This document shows positions 42,552 to 51,615 of a stretch of DNA of 54,353 nucleotides, in pieces. Numbering within the stretch: position 1 is the stretch's first letter; each line of letters begins with the position of its first letter. Both the position numbers and the translations under genes were made by a program. The notes beneath the pieces were generated by a model. That model saw nothing but the letters and a program-made list of their open reading frames with translations. It was not told the DNA's origin and searched no databases. Source of the DNA: JANPEZ01 sp031423155 (lineage in GTDB: Bacteria; Actinomycetota; UBA4738; HRBIN12); assembly GCA_031423155.1 (NCBI GenBank), contig JANPEZ010000020.1, positions 1 through 54,353 on the forward strand, in the 5' to 3' direction.

Positions 42552-43094
42552 TCAGTCTTCCTCGACGGTCTCCGCGGACTCCGCCCCTTGGGCGCGAGCC
42601 ATGCTCTCCTGGAGGCGAGCGAACCCCTCCTCCAAGGAGCGCTGAAGATCCGTGCGGGTAGAGGCAACCTCTTGGACGAGTCGTTGCTCGACCTGGACCG
42701 TGGAGACCGAGTCCGAGCGGATCTCCTCGATGGCTCCCAGGACGCCCGACAGGTCGTCCTCCAGCCGTCCGAGGCGCTCGCTCATCGCCAGCAGCCTGTC
42801 ATCGGAAGGCCCCGAGGCCGCTGTCGGAAGCTGAGTTACGGGAGCGAAGCCGAGTCGTTCATCCTCGGACGCGTATCCCGGCTCCCGTGGCGGAGTCATC
42901 AGAACCCGAAGGTCGTTCTCGGCGACCGACATCTCCTCGGACCCAAGAGCCACCGGCGCCTTCATGAGATCGCTGGTGGCCATGGGTGGGCGCACTTCGC
43001 CCGCGGCCGAGTCGTCGCCCCTCAGCTGACGCTGCAGGTCGAGCAGGCTGGTCACGACTTCCTCGTGCTGGGTGGTGGGGTCCATCCGGGTCAT
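42552..43094 (-). CDS. predicted coiled-coil cytosolic protein
   Basis: 180 residues from ATG 43094 (preceded by AGGA). Upstream Met codons at 43148 and 43181 are weaker. The N-terminal third is low complexity with PPMATSDLMKAPV, the middle and C-terminal parts form a heptad-rich helix (LGRLEDDLSGVLGAIEEIRSD, VEQRLVQEVASTRTDLQRS). No family is recognised; possibly a scaffold or envelope-associated protein. No membrane segment. Confidence 0.6.
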   Translation of the reverse strand: MTRMDPTTQHEEVVTSLLDLQRQLRGDDSAAGEVRPPMATSDLMKAPVALGSEEMSVAENDLRVLMTPPREPGYASEDERLGFAPVTQLPTAASGPSDDRLLAMSERLGRLEDDLSGVLGAIEEIRSDSVSTVQVEQRLVQEVASTRTDLQRSLEEGFARLQESMARAQGAESAETVEED

Positions 43095-43202
43095 CTCGGT
43101 TCCGTCCTCGCTGGTCGGGGCGCCTTGGATCCATGAACGGTGCTGCATGCTACGCCAACGAAGGGGGCTAGGTAAACCCACCTTGGGGTACCGTCATCGG
43201 TC

Positions 43203-43976
43203 ATGTGGGCCATCCGCCGATTCTCGATCGCGCCCGTGAAGTCCCTGGGCTTGCAGCACCCGGAACAGGTGCTGTTCGAGGAGACCGGCGTGCCTGGGGA
43301 CCGTCTGTTCTTCCTCGTGGGCGAGACAGGCAAGCTGTTCGCGGGGTCTCAGCATGGGCCGCTGGTCCAGGTGAGATCCTCCTACGACGCGGGCTCGGAA
43401 TCGCTGAGTCTGACGTTCCCCGACGGAACGGTCGTGGCCGGCGACGCCGCATCGCTCGGCGACACCACCGTGATAACCAACTTCTACGGTCGCCAGGTTT
43501 CGGGCCGACTCGTGGTCGGGTCATTCTCGGAGGCGCTCTCCGGCTACATCGGAAGGCCGGTGACTCTCGCGCGGGTTGACCGCCCGGGTGACGCCTCCGA
43601 CGTTCACCACGTGACGCTCGTCTCGGCCGCCTCGGTACAGGAGCTGGCCGTCCGGGGTGGTCGCGAGGATCTGGATGCCCGCCGCTTCCGGATGCTGATC
43701 GAGATAGACGGCTGCGATCCCCATGAGGAGGACACCTGGGACGGCCGTCGGCTGCGCGTCGGCGAGGCGGTCCTGCGGATGCTCGGGCCGGTCCCCCGAT
43801 GCGTCGTCACCACGCAGAGCCCCGACACCGGCATCCACGATTTCTCGACGTTGAAGCAGATCGCCGGCTACAGGCCGCTGATGGCCGAGGACCGAGGCGT
43901 GCCCTTCGGCGTATACGCCGAGGTGGAAGAGCAGGGGCGCGCGCGTCTCGGCGATAGCGTGGCGCTGGTCGGCTGA
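43203..43976 (+). CDS. MOSC-domain protein
   Basis: 257 residues, both MOSC_N (IRRFSIAPVKSLG, GVPGDRLFFLV) and MOSC (DARRFRMLIEID) parts. The C-terminal Cys motif is CVVTTQSPDTG. The family handles sulfur-carrier molybdenum cofactor proteins, such as mARC-type amidoxime reductases. Start ATG 43203. The convergent oxidoreductase gene ends 16 bp away. Confidence 0.9.
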   Translation: MWAIRRFSIAPVKSLGLQHPEQVLFEETGVPGDRLFFLVGETGKLFAGSQHGPLVQVRSSYDAGSESLSLTFPDGTVVAGDAASLGDTTVITNFYGRQVSGRLVVGSFSEALSGYIGRPVTLARVDRPGDASDVHHVTLVSAASVQELAVRGGREDLDARRFRMLIEIDGCDPHEEDTWDGRRLRVGEAVLRMLGPVPRCVVTTQSPDTGIHDFSTLKQIAGYRPLMAEDRGVPFGVYAEVEEQGRARLGDSVALVG

Positions 43977-43991
43977 TCGCCACCGGCCCGG

Positions 43992-45146
43992 TTAGCCGAG
44001 GATCCGGGCCTCCCGATAGCCGGCGTCCAGCGTCCGACCCGACTCGAACCGGAAGGGATCGAAGTCGGCCAACCGAGGATCCACGTCGCCCTCGAGCAGC
44101 ATCTCCGCGACGTGACGCCCGAGCGCCGGGGCCAGTTTGAAGCCGTGGCCGCTGGTCCCGGCGTCCACGAATATCCCCGGCGCGATCTCGCCGATGACGG
44201 GCTGCCAGTCCGGACTCACGTCGTAGAGGCTCGCCCATCCGCCGTGGGCCTCTGAGTTCTCCAGATGTGGCACCCGGCGCGTGATCGCAGCGGCCAAACG
44301 CCCTATCTCCGACGAAGTGACGTCTGCTACCGGCAGATCCGGGTCGACCTGCGGCTCGGGAAGAACCGGTCCCATCAGATAAAGGTCTTCGCCCTCGGGA
44401 CGGAAGTAGTAGCCGCCGACCAGGTCGCCGTGGGCAGGAACCGGTTCGGCGCTCCCCCACCGGAAGGTCGCGACGATGTGGCGCTCGACGGTGAGCGGCA
44501 GGTCGGCGCCGGCCTGGAGGGCGAGAGGGCGCGTCCACGGTCCGGCCGCGATCAGCACCCGGCCACACATCGTGTGTTCCCCATCTGCAGTCGTCAGGAG
44601 GCCGCCACCGGAGGACCGCGGCTCAAGGCCGACGACACGCGAGCCGATCTTGGCGATCACGCCGTTCTCCACTGCGCGGCGGAAAAGCGCGAGGGTGGTC
44701 GCGTGGGGGTCGGCGTACCCGGCATCGCGCTCGTACGCGCCGATGCCGATACCCTCCAGATCGAAGCCCGGCAGTCGCGCCGCGAGGCCCTCGCCCTCCA
44801 AGATGTCGACCGCCGTTCCGATCTCGTTCAGATGATCGGCCGAAGCTCTCACGGCTTCGATGTCTTCGGCCGGATGCAGGAAGTACAGGCCGGTGCGCTT
44901 ATATCCGGCGTCGGCCCCCGTCAGGTCCTTGAACGAGGCGAACATCTTGATGCTGTCGCGGGCCGCCTCGGCCAGGAATGGGTTCGTGTAGTAAGCCCGG
45001 CATAGGGCGCTGGAGCGCCCGGTAGGCCCCGCGGCAGGGGTGTCCTTCTCGAATATGGCTATCGAGTGGCCGCGGGTAGATAGGTGGAAAGCCACGGCGG
45101 CCCCGTGAACGCCGGCGCCCACGATCCCTATGTCGTAGCTGGCCAT
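43992..45146 (-). CDS. FAD-dependent amine oxidoreductase (sarcosine oxidase/DAO family)
   Basis: 384 residues. N-terminal dinucleotide-binding IGIVGAGVHGAAVAFHLS, FEKDTPAAGPTGRSSALCR, and C-terminal FVDAGTSGHGFKLAPALG. Family includes sarcosine oxidase and D-amino acid dehydrogenases; an N-methyl amine substrate is suggested by the dimethylglycine-oxidase-like gene nearby. The ATG starts 4 nt after the 3' end of the tRNA-Met gene (45150), so there is no room for a separate promoter and ribosome site. Confidence 0.87.
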   Translation of the reverse strand: MASYDIGIVGAGVHGAAVAFHLSTRGHSIAIFEKDTPAAGPTGRSSALCRAYYTNPFLAEAARDSIKMFASFKDLTGADAGYKRTGLYFLHPAEDIEAVRASADHLNEIGTAVDILEGEGLAARLPGFDLEGIGIGAYERDAGYADPHATTLALFRRAVENGVIAKIGSRVVGLEPRSSGGGLLTTADGEHTMCGRVLIAAGPWTRPLALQAGADLPLTVERHIVATFRWGSAEPVPAHGDLVGGYYFRPEGEDLYLMGPVLPEPQVDPDLPVADVTSSEIGRLAAAITRRVPHLENSEAHGGWASLYDVSPDWQPVIGEIAPGIFVDAGTSGHGFKLAPALGRHVAEMLLEGDVDPRLADFDPFRFESGRTLDAGYREARILG

Positions 45147-45149
45147 CGG

Positions 45150-45223
45150 TGGGGCGGGCAGGACTCGAACCTGCGACCGAGGGATTATGAGTCCCCTGCT
45201 CTAACCAACTGAGCTACCGCCCC
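45150..45223 (-). tRNA. tRNA with CAT anticodon (Met elongator or Ile2)
   Basis: 74 nt. Acceptor GGGGCGG/CCGCCCC; D arm TAGCTCAGTTGGTTAGAGC; anticodon stem GGGGA/TCCCT around CTCATAA (anticodon CAT); T arm GGTTCGAGTCC. The discriminator is A; the encoded sequence after it is CCG, not CCA. Overall fit is to elongator Met, with the lysidine-modified Ile2 type an alternative I cannot exclude. Confidence 0.93.
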
Positions 45224-45319
45224 GTTGCGACAACAAAGGTACGACAGGCCGGGCCTACCCGACGCGGGCCCCGCCGGATGGGAAACTGGTGCGGTGATCT
45301 TCCCGGAGGATGAATCTGC

Positions 45320-46702
45320 ATGACCGAATATCGGACCGAGTCGGACAGCATGGGCGAGATCCAGGTCGACGCCTCGAGGTACTGGGGGGCCCAGACCCAG
45401 CGCTCGCTCCACCACTTCTCGATAGGCGAGGACCGGATGCCGGTCGAGGTCGTTCGCGCGATGGGCATCCTGAAGAAAGCGGCCGCGATGGCCAACGCCG
45501 AGGGCGGCCATCTTGATCCGGCCGTCGCCGACCTGATCGTGGCCGCCGCCGAGGAAGTCATCGCCGGCGCCCTGGACGATCATTTCCCGTTGTACGTCTG
45601 GCAGACGGGCTCGGGCACCCAGTCCAACATGAACGCGAACGAGGTCATCTCCAATCGCGCGATCGAGATGGCCGGCGGGGTCTTGGGTTCGAAGTCGCCG
45701 GTACACCCGAACGATCACGTGAACATGTCCCAGTCCTCCAACGACACGTTCCCGACCGCGATGTACATCGCGGCTGCGATGGATGTCGTGGGGCGGCTCG
45801 TACCGTCGGTCGCGGCGCTGCGCGATTCTCTCGCGGCCAAGTCGGTCGAGTTCTCCGACATCGTCAAGATCGGGCGCACGCACCTTCAGGACGCTGTACC
45901 CCTGACGCTCGGCCAGGAGTTCGGCGGCTACGTGGCCCAGCTCGACGCCGACATCACTCGACTGGAAGCGACCCTACCGACCCTCTACGAACTCGCCATC
46001 GGAGGAACCGCGGTCGGAACGGGACTCAATGCGCCGCAGGGATTCGGAGAGACCTGCGCCGCGAAGATAGCGGAGGCGACCGGGCTGCCTTTCGTGTCTG
46101 CGCCGAACAGGTTCGCGGCGCTCGCCGCCCACGATGCTTTGGTGTTCGCGTCGGGCGCGCTGGCGACTCTGGCGGTTTCACTGATGAAGATCGCGAACGA
46201 CGTGCGCTGGCTCGGCTCCGGACCGAGAAGCGGCCTGGGCGAACTGATCCTCCCCGAGAACGAGCCCGGTTCATCCATCATGCCGGGCAAGGTCAACCCG
46301 ACGCAGTCCGAGGCCATGACGATGGTCTGCGTCCAGGTTCTGGGCAACGACACCGCGATCAAGATCGCAGGCTCTCAGGGCAACTTCGAGCTCAACGTGT
46401 TCAAGCCGGTGATGATCCACAACTTCCTGCACTCGACGAGGATCCTTGCCGATGTGTGTGGCACGTTCCGCGAGTTCTGCGTGGAGGGATTGCAAGCCGA
46501 CACAGCGCGGATAGCCGATCTCGTCGGACGCTCGCTGATGCTCGTGACTGCTCTTACGCCGAAGATCGGCTACGACAAGGCGGCGGCGATCGCCGAACAG
46601 GCCCACCACGAGGGCCGAACGCTGAGGGAGGTGGCCGTCAAGAGCGGCATCTTGACCGAAGCCGAGTTCGACGAGATGGTCCGGCCAGAGGACATGGTCT
46701 AG
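45320..46702 (+). CDS. fumC: class II fumarate hydratase
   Basis: TCA-cycle fumarate-malate interconversion. 460 residues. Signature SS loop GSSIMPGKVNPTQSE, N-terminal TGSGTQSNMNANEV, and HPNDHVNMSQSSNDTFPTA all intact. Start ATG with GGAGGA about 10 nt upstream. Divergent from the tRNA/oxidoreductase pair (96 bp gap). Shares its CTAG stop with the sulfurtransferase. Confidence 0.97.
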   Translation: MTEYRTESDSMGEIQVDASRYWGAQTQRSLHHFSIGEDRMPVEVVRAMGILKKAAAMANAEGGHLDPAVADLIVAAAEEVIAGALDDHFPLYVWQTGSGTQSNMNANEVISNRAIEMAGGVLGSKSPVHPNDHVNMSQSSNDTFPTAMYIAAAMDVVGRLVPSVAALRDSLAAKSVEFSDIVKIGRTHLQDAVPLTLGQEFGGYVAQLDADITRLEATLPTLYELAIGGTAVGTGLNAPQGFGETCAAKIAEATGLPFVSAPNRFAALAAHDALVFASGALATLAVSLMKIANDVRWLGSGPRSGLGELILPENEPGSSIMPGKVNPTQSEAMTMVCVQVLGNDTAIKIAGSQGNFELNVFKPVMIHNFLHSTRILADVCGTFREFCVEGLQADTARIADLVGRSLMLVTALTPKIGYDKAAAIAEQAHHEGRTLREVAVKSGILTEAEFDEMVRPEDMV

Positions 46703-47538
46703 CCGGGTCCGGTGGCGACGGGACGCTCGGCGTCCTCGATCCAGCCCGACCACGAGCCCTCACTGAGCCGGCCCATGCCGAGGCCCGCGACCCTCATCGC
46801 GATCAGGTCGTGTGTCGCCGTGACTCCTGAACCGCAGTATGCGATCGCGCTAGAGGCGGCCTTGACACCCAGTGCGGCGTAACGCTTCCTGAGGGCCTCG
46901 GCGTCCAAGAACCTGCCGGTCTCGGGGTCGATGTTGTCACCCCAAGGGGCGGAGACAGCGCCCGGGATATGCCCGGCAACGCTGTCGAATGGCTCGACTT
47001 CGCCTCGGTAGCGCTCCGGCGCGCGGGCGTCCAGAACGACGCCGGTGCTTTCGCGGATAGTGCGAGCGATGTCGGTTGGGTCGGCGACACGCCAGGGTCG
47101 GGCGGTGAAGGCGGCGGGTTGCTTGGCGACGGATGGCCCGGCCTCGAGTGGTCGAGACCACCCTTGTATGCCCCCATCCAGAACGGCGGCGGCATGTCCG
47201 GTCACGTCGAGCATCCACCACAGGCGGCCCGCGTACGAACCCTGCGCGTCGTCATAGACCACCACCGCCGTGTCGTCGCCGATCCCGGCGGCCGCCATCG
47301 TTGCCACGAACGCTTCCGACGAAGGCAGCGGATGCCGCCCCGGCCCGGTCTGGGCAGGAGCCGCGAGATCCGCGTCGACATCGAAGAAGACGGCTCCCTG
47401 GATGTGGCCCGCCTCGAAGCCCTCGCGCGCCGCGCCGGGCATCCCGGGTTCCCAGGCGACATGAGCGAGGACGATGCCGGGCTCATCGAGATGGTCGAGG
47501 AGCCACTCGGGAGAGACGATCGGTCCGGGGAGATTCAC
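46699..47538 (-). CDS. thiosulfate/3-mercaptopyruvate sulfurtransferase (double rhodanese)
   Basis: 279 residues from GTG 47538. Two rhodanese modules; the C-terminal one contains the catalytic Cys in IAYCGSGVTATHD. VDADLAAPAQTGPGRHPLPS and DDAQGSYAGRLWWML match the family. The start overlaps the stop of the thioredoxin-like gene by GTGA, so they are co-translated. Longer in-frame start at 47631 is antisense and atypical. Confidence 0.92.
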   Translation of the reverse strand: MNLPGPIVSPEWLLDHLDEPGIVLAHVAWEPGMPGAAREGFEAGHIQGAVFFDVDADLAAPAQTGPGRHPLPSSEAFVATMAAAGIGDDTAVVVYDDAQGSYAGRLWWMLDVTGHAAAVLDGGIQGWSRPLEAGPSVAKQPAAFTARPWRVADPTDIARTIRESTGVVLDARAPERYRGEVEPFDSVAGHIPGAVSAPWGDNIDPETGRFLDAEALRKRYAALGVKAASSAIAYCGSGVTATHDLIAMRVAGLGMGRLSEGSWSGWIEDAERPVATGPG

Positions 47539-47855
47539 GCGCTGCCTGCGGATGCCTTCTTCAGGACTTCGATCAACTGATCGAGGGAGGGAGATCCATC
47601 CATGCCCGCCTGGGTCCGGTACACGCGGCACGTGAGTCCGTACCCGGTCTCCTCCGAGTCGAAGTGATCGAAGCCGTCGATGAGGATCGTTGGCGATCCT
47701 CGGAACTTCAGCTCGTGAGCCTGCGAAGTCGACTCGACCTTGACGAGTTCGACGTTGACGCCGGTCAGGCCCGTCGCCTCGATGGCCTTCGCGATCCTTT
47801 CCTCGGCGACGCCCCAGTTCGGGTCTCCGTCGAAGTACCGCAGCGTGATCTTCAC
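47535..47855 (-). CDS. thioredoxin-like protein lacking the usual GCP cysteine
   Basis: 106 residues. Relatives typically start LYFDGCPNW; here the sequence is LRYFDGDPNWGVAEERIAKA, with Asp replacing Cys. The second conserved Cys in GLTCRVYR and the cis-Pro-like GSPTILIDGFD are kept. It may be a non-catalytic binding partner of the rhodanese encoded next (GTGA overlap). Function unknown. It starts 9 nt after the dimethylglycine oxidase-like stop. Confidence 0.8.
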   Translation of the reverse strand: MKITLRYFDGDPNWGVAEERIAKAIEATGLTGVNVELVKVESTSQAHELKFRGSPTILIDGFDHFDSEETGYGLTCRVYRTQAGMDGSPSLDQLIEVLKKASAGSA

Positions 47856-47864
47856 CGGCCCAGC

Positions 47865-50270
47865 TTACGCTCGAAGGCGAGTCCCGGCAGGGTCGAACAG
47901 GACGTTCTCGGCGACGGTTGCTCCGAGCCGGCGGTCGAAGTAGCCGATCTCGACGGCAGCTCCCGCACCCAGCTCGCTCGGCATCCAGGCTAGTGCGATG
48001 CTCCGACCGACCGAGTAGCCGTAGTCGGCGCTCGTGACGTATCCGACGGGCCGACCTTCCACGAAGACCGGCTCCCCGCCCATCGCCGCTTGATCGCCCT
48101 CCAAAACCAGCGTCGCCAGCCTTCGCTTCGCTCGAGGCCTGACCGCATCCCGGCCGATGAAGTCGGGACCATCGCTGCGAACGCAGAACCCGAGCCCCGC
48201 CTCAGCGGGCGCGTGCTCGGGGGTCATGTCCACTCCCCATGCCCTGTAACCCTTCTCGAGCCGAAGCGACTTGAGGGCTCCGCTGCCTGCCGCGATGAGA
48301 CCGAGCGGTTGGCCCGACTCCCACAGGGCGTCCCAGAGCTCCAGCCCTTTCTCTTCCGATGTCGCCAGCTCCCAGCCGAGCTCTCCCGCGTAGGAGATGC
48401 GAGTGGCGATCACCGGCGATCCCGCCACCTCGATCTCCTTCACGCTCATGTACGGGAAGGCTGCGGTGGACAGGTCCGCGCTCGTGAGCGGCACGAGGAT
48501 CTGCCGGGAGCGCGGTCCCCACAGTCCGACGCAGCACATCGCGTCGGTCAGCGATGTGATCGTGACGTCTTGCTCTGCGTGCGAGCGAAGCCATGCCGCG
48601 TCGCGCGCGGAGTTGCCTCCGAGGATGAATCGCTCATCGGAAAGGCGCGTGACCGTTACGTCGGAGCGGATGCCGCCGTGCTCATCGAGCATCACCGTGT
48701 AGGTCACGGCTCCCGGCGGCCGGTCCACACGTCCCGCGCACAGCCGGAGCAGGAACGCCTCCGCTCCAGGGCCGGCTACTTCGATCCGCGTCAACGGTGT
48801 CATGTCGAAAAGCCCGCCGCCTTCGCGCACGGCCACGTGTTCGGCGGCTGCGATCGGCGACCAGTAGCGCGAGGACCACTCATCTCGATCGGGTGATCCA
48901 CCCGCGAGCCCCGCGTTCGCCTCGTACCAACGCGGCCGCTCCCATCCGGCTGAGTCGAAGAACTCACCGCCGAGTTCGCGTTGGCGTGGGGCGAAGGGAC
49001 TCAGGCGCAGGTTCCGCGCTGACATGTGGGCCTCTCCCGGATGGTGCACGAGATAGACGTCGCGATAGGAGTCGTCGCACCTGCCCTCGAATACGGCCTT
49101 ATCGAGTTCGGCTTCCTCGAACCGCGACAGGTCGGCGGGCGAGGTGTCGATGGTCGGCGTGGCTCCGGTGATCTGCTCGGCGATAGCGCGCCCCACTCCG
49201 GCCGAGTGCGTGACCCAGACTGATTCGGCGACCCAGAAACCTTTCAGATCCGGGTGCTCGCCCATCAAGGGGTACCCGTCGGGGGTGAACGCGAAGACCC
49301 CGTTGAAGGATCTCTCCAGGGTGCTCGCCCTGAGAGCCGGCATCAACTCGCAGGCGAGGTCCCAAGGCCCGGTGAAATCCTCCGGAGTGAAGGAGTAGAC
49401 GACGCCGTCTTCTCGGCGCGGGTGATCGTCCAGGGCGCTCGCCGCGACCGGAAGCCTGCGATGGTTGAACGAGCCGATGCCCACTCGGTCGCCGTGGTCA
49501 CGGAAGTACAGGCCCGCGTCGTGATGGCGGACGATCGGCATCGTGGCTTCGTTGGAGGAGTTGGCACCGAGCTCAGCGACCGGAGAAGTGATCACGTACT
49601 GATGTTCCAGCGCCAGCATGGGCAGCACGAGTCCGACCGTTCTGGCGATGACCGGGCCCCAGACACCCGCACAGCAGACGACTACGTCGGCCGGCACGAT
49701 CCCGCCGTCGGTAAGCACGCCCGTCACGCGTCCCTTCTCGTGTTCGATCCACGTGACCTCAGTTCCGCCGACGAACCTCGCCCCGCGCGAGATGGCGCTT
49801 CGGGCCTGCGCCTCGACGGCTCGCAGAGCGACGGCCAGACCCTCCCCCTCGGTTGCGTACCCGCCGACTAGGCCGGACGCGTCGATGATCGGCCAGAGCC
49901 AGGAGCATTCCTCGGGCTCGATCATGCGACCGCGCCAACCCCAAGACTGCGCGAAGTTGTTGCGGCGCTGAAGCTCCCGAAGGCGCACTTCGTTAAGCGC
50001 GATCTCAAGGGTTCCGACCGGGAGCGACGCGGGGGCTCCGTCGACGTGCAGGCCCGCGAACTTGTCCAGCGTGTAGTCGGCCAACTCCTGCATCATCTTG
50101 GAGGGGCTGGTGCGACTGATCAGACCGGGAGCGTGCGAGGACGATCCGCCGGTGGCGTAGAGCGGCCCCTTGTCCAGGACGGTGACCTCTGACTCTCCCT
50201 GCGAGGTCAACTCATCGGCGACGGCGACGCCGACGACCCCGGCCCCGATCACGACTATGCGACGACCCAT
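47865..50270 (-). CDS. dimethylglycine oxidase/dehydrogenase-like FAD-GcvT fusion
   Basis: 801 residues. N-terminal FAD domain (VVIGAGVVGVAVADELTS) with GGSSSHAPG, whose His is the covalent FAD attachment site in dimethylglycine oxidase. The C-terminal half (~425-790) is GcvT-like and binds folate (GLFDMTPLTRIEVAGPGAEAF, ISYAGELGWELA). It oxidises an N-methyl group and passes the C1 unit to tetrahydrofolate. Start ATG 50270. First gene of a three-gene minus-strand run with the thioredoxin-like and rhodanese genes. Confidence 0.92.
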   Translation of the reverse strand: MGRRIVVIGAGVVGVAVADELTSQGESEVTVLDKGPLYATGGSSSHAPGLISRTSPSKMMQELADYTLDKFAGLHVDGAPASLPVGTLEIALNEVRLRELQRRNNFAQSWGWRGRMIEPEECSWLWPIIDASGLVGGYATEGEGLAVALRAVEAQARSAISRGARFVGGTEVTWIEHEKGRVTGVLTDGGIVPADVVVCCAGVWGPVIARTVGLVLPMLALEHQYVITSPVAELGANSSNEATMPIVRHHDAGLYFRDHGDRVGIGSFNHRRLPVAASALDDHPRREDGVVYSFTPEDFTGPWDLACELMPALRASTLERSFNGVFAFTPDGYPLMGEHPDLKGFWVAESVWVTHSAGVGRAIAEQITGATPTIDTSPADLSRFEEAELDKAVFEGRCDDSYRDVYLVHHPGEAHMSARNLRLSPFAPRQRELGGEFFDSAGWERPRWYEANAGLAGGSPDRDEWSSRYWSPIAAAEHVAVREGGGLFDMTPLTRIEVAGPGAEAFLLRLCAGRVDRPPGAVTYTVMLDEHGGIRSDVTVTRLSDERFILGGNSARDAAWLRSHAEQDVTITSLTDAMCCVGLWGPRSRQILVPLTSADLSTAAFPYMSVKEIEVAGSPVIATRISYAGELGWELATSEEKGLELWDALWESGQPLGLIAAGSGALKSLRLEKGYRAWGVDMTPEHAPAEAGLGFCVRSDGPDFIGRDAVRPRAKRRLATLVLEGDQAAMGGEPVFVEGRPVGYVTSADYGYSVGRSIALAWMPSELGAGAAVEIGYFDRRLGATVAENVLFDPAGTRLRA

Positions 50271-50415
50271 CTGACCCTCTCATCCGTGCGAGAGCGGCAG
50301 GATACGCCCGGCTCGGCCGCCTGCCACCAGGCCGGCACCATGTAGAACATCCGGGCGACTGGCCAAGGCCTGCGCGGCCGTGCTATCGATAGGCCCTGAC
50401 TCGGGAGGGAGTCCC

Positions 50416-51555
50416 ATGTATGAGGATCTTGAAGCCGAGGCCGCAGCACCCATCGAAGGTCCGATCGACCCCGCACCCGAGCCCGTGATCACGGTTCCGG
50501 AGGCGGGGGTCACCTACGACTTCTCCTCTGAGGTCGGCATCTCGTTCGACCTGCTCGCGACCGCGTTCTTCTACCAACAAGAGAGATTCAACCCCGACCC
50601 GGTAGGCCGAGAGTTCCACCGGCAGGCCTACTTTCACAGGAATCAAGCCTTCGTCGAGAAGTTCGGCGCTATCACCAACGAGTATTTCTGTAGCGATATC
50701 GTGGCCGCGGTGGTTCTGACAGACCAGGATCGCATCCTCTCTGTCAGCAATGAAGCCGGTGATGATGCCTCCTCGATAGTGCAACTGCTAACTGAAGCCG
50801 ACCGTCTCGAGATCGAAGTCCGGCAGAACCTCGCGGGAGAAGCCCTATCCTTCGATCGGCGGACGCTGCTCGAGATGACCTACAGCCTCTACGCGAACGC
50901 GCTTGCACTGCTCGACAGGACCTCGACCATCGAGGATCCGGGCGAGCGCGCCAAGGCCCGCGACGAGTCGACCAGATCGTTCCAGGGCCTCAAGCACCAG
51001 CTATCGCTGGCTCGCGCTCATTACGAGCGAGCCGGACAGCGGACGGCGCAGATCAGTTACACCCGAGGGATGCTCTACGCCGGTGCGGCGATCTTCGGTC
51101 TGAGCATCATCGGCGCGATCACTTTGGCCAATCGATTCCCCCGCAGCAACAGCGCTCGAACAGAGCTGGCCGTCATGCTCACGACCTTCACGGCAGGGGC
51201 GACCGGTGCGGTCATCTCGGTCATGAGCCGGATAACGTTCGGGCGACTTAAGCTCGATCACTCCGTCGGGTGGACCCAGATCAGGCGCCTCGGCTACTTC
51301 CGCCCGATCATCGGCGCGATACTCGGGGTGGCATTCTATGTTCTGGTTGCCGGTGACGTGCTCCCGCTCGCAGCGCCGGAGGACGCGACATCGGCCCTCT
51401 ACTTCTACACCGGCTTCGCCTTCTTGGCCGGATTCAGCGAGCGATTCGCGCAGGACATGCTCAGCAGCGCCAAAGATCGCCTGAGCGCCGGCGTATCCGA
51501 GGGATCGGAGGGTTCAGACCCTCCCGCCACGCAAGCCTCTGCCCCACCCACCTGA
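50416..51555 (+). CDS. membrane protein with four C-terminal helices, unknown
   Basis: 379 residues from ATG 50416, with GGGAGGGAG upstream. The N-terminal ~195 residues are soluble (acidic start, then FYQQERFNPDPVGREFH); the C-terminal half has four membrane helices (MLYAGAAIFGLSIIGAITLA, AVMLTTFTAGATGAVISVM, IIGAILGVAFYVLVAGDV, YFYTGFAFLAGFSERFA). I do not recognise a family. A 24 nt earlier start at 50380 is possible but lacks support. folD follows 60 bp on. Confidence 0.7.
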   Translation: MYEDLEAEAAAPIEGPIDPAPEPVITVPEAGVTYDFSSEVGISFDLLATAFFYQQERFNPDPVGREFHRQAYFHRNQAFVEKFGAITNEYFCSDIVAAVVLTDQDRILSVSNEAGDDASSIVQLLTEADRLEIEVRQNLAGEALSFDRRTLLEMTYSLYANALALLDRTSTIEDPGERAKARDESTRSFQGLKHQLSLARAHYERAGQRTAQISYTRGMLYAGAAIFGLSIIGAITLANRFPRSNSARTELAVMLTTFTAGATGAVISVMSRITFGRLKLDHSVGWTQIRRLGYFRPIIGAILGVAFYVLVAGDVLPLAAPEDATSALYFYTGFAFLAGFSERFAQDMLSSAKDRLSAGVSEGSEGSDPPATQASAPPT

Positions 51556-51615
51556 TCCTGCCGGTCGATGCGGCACGGCTTCCGGGGATAGACTCGGCCG
51601 AACCCGAGGGGGAAC

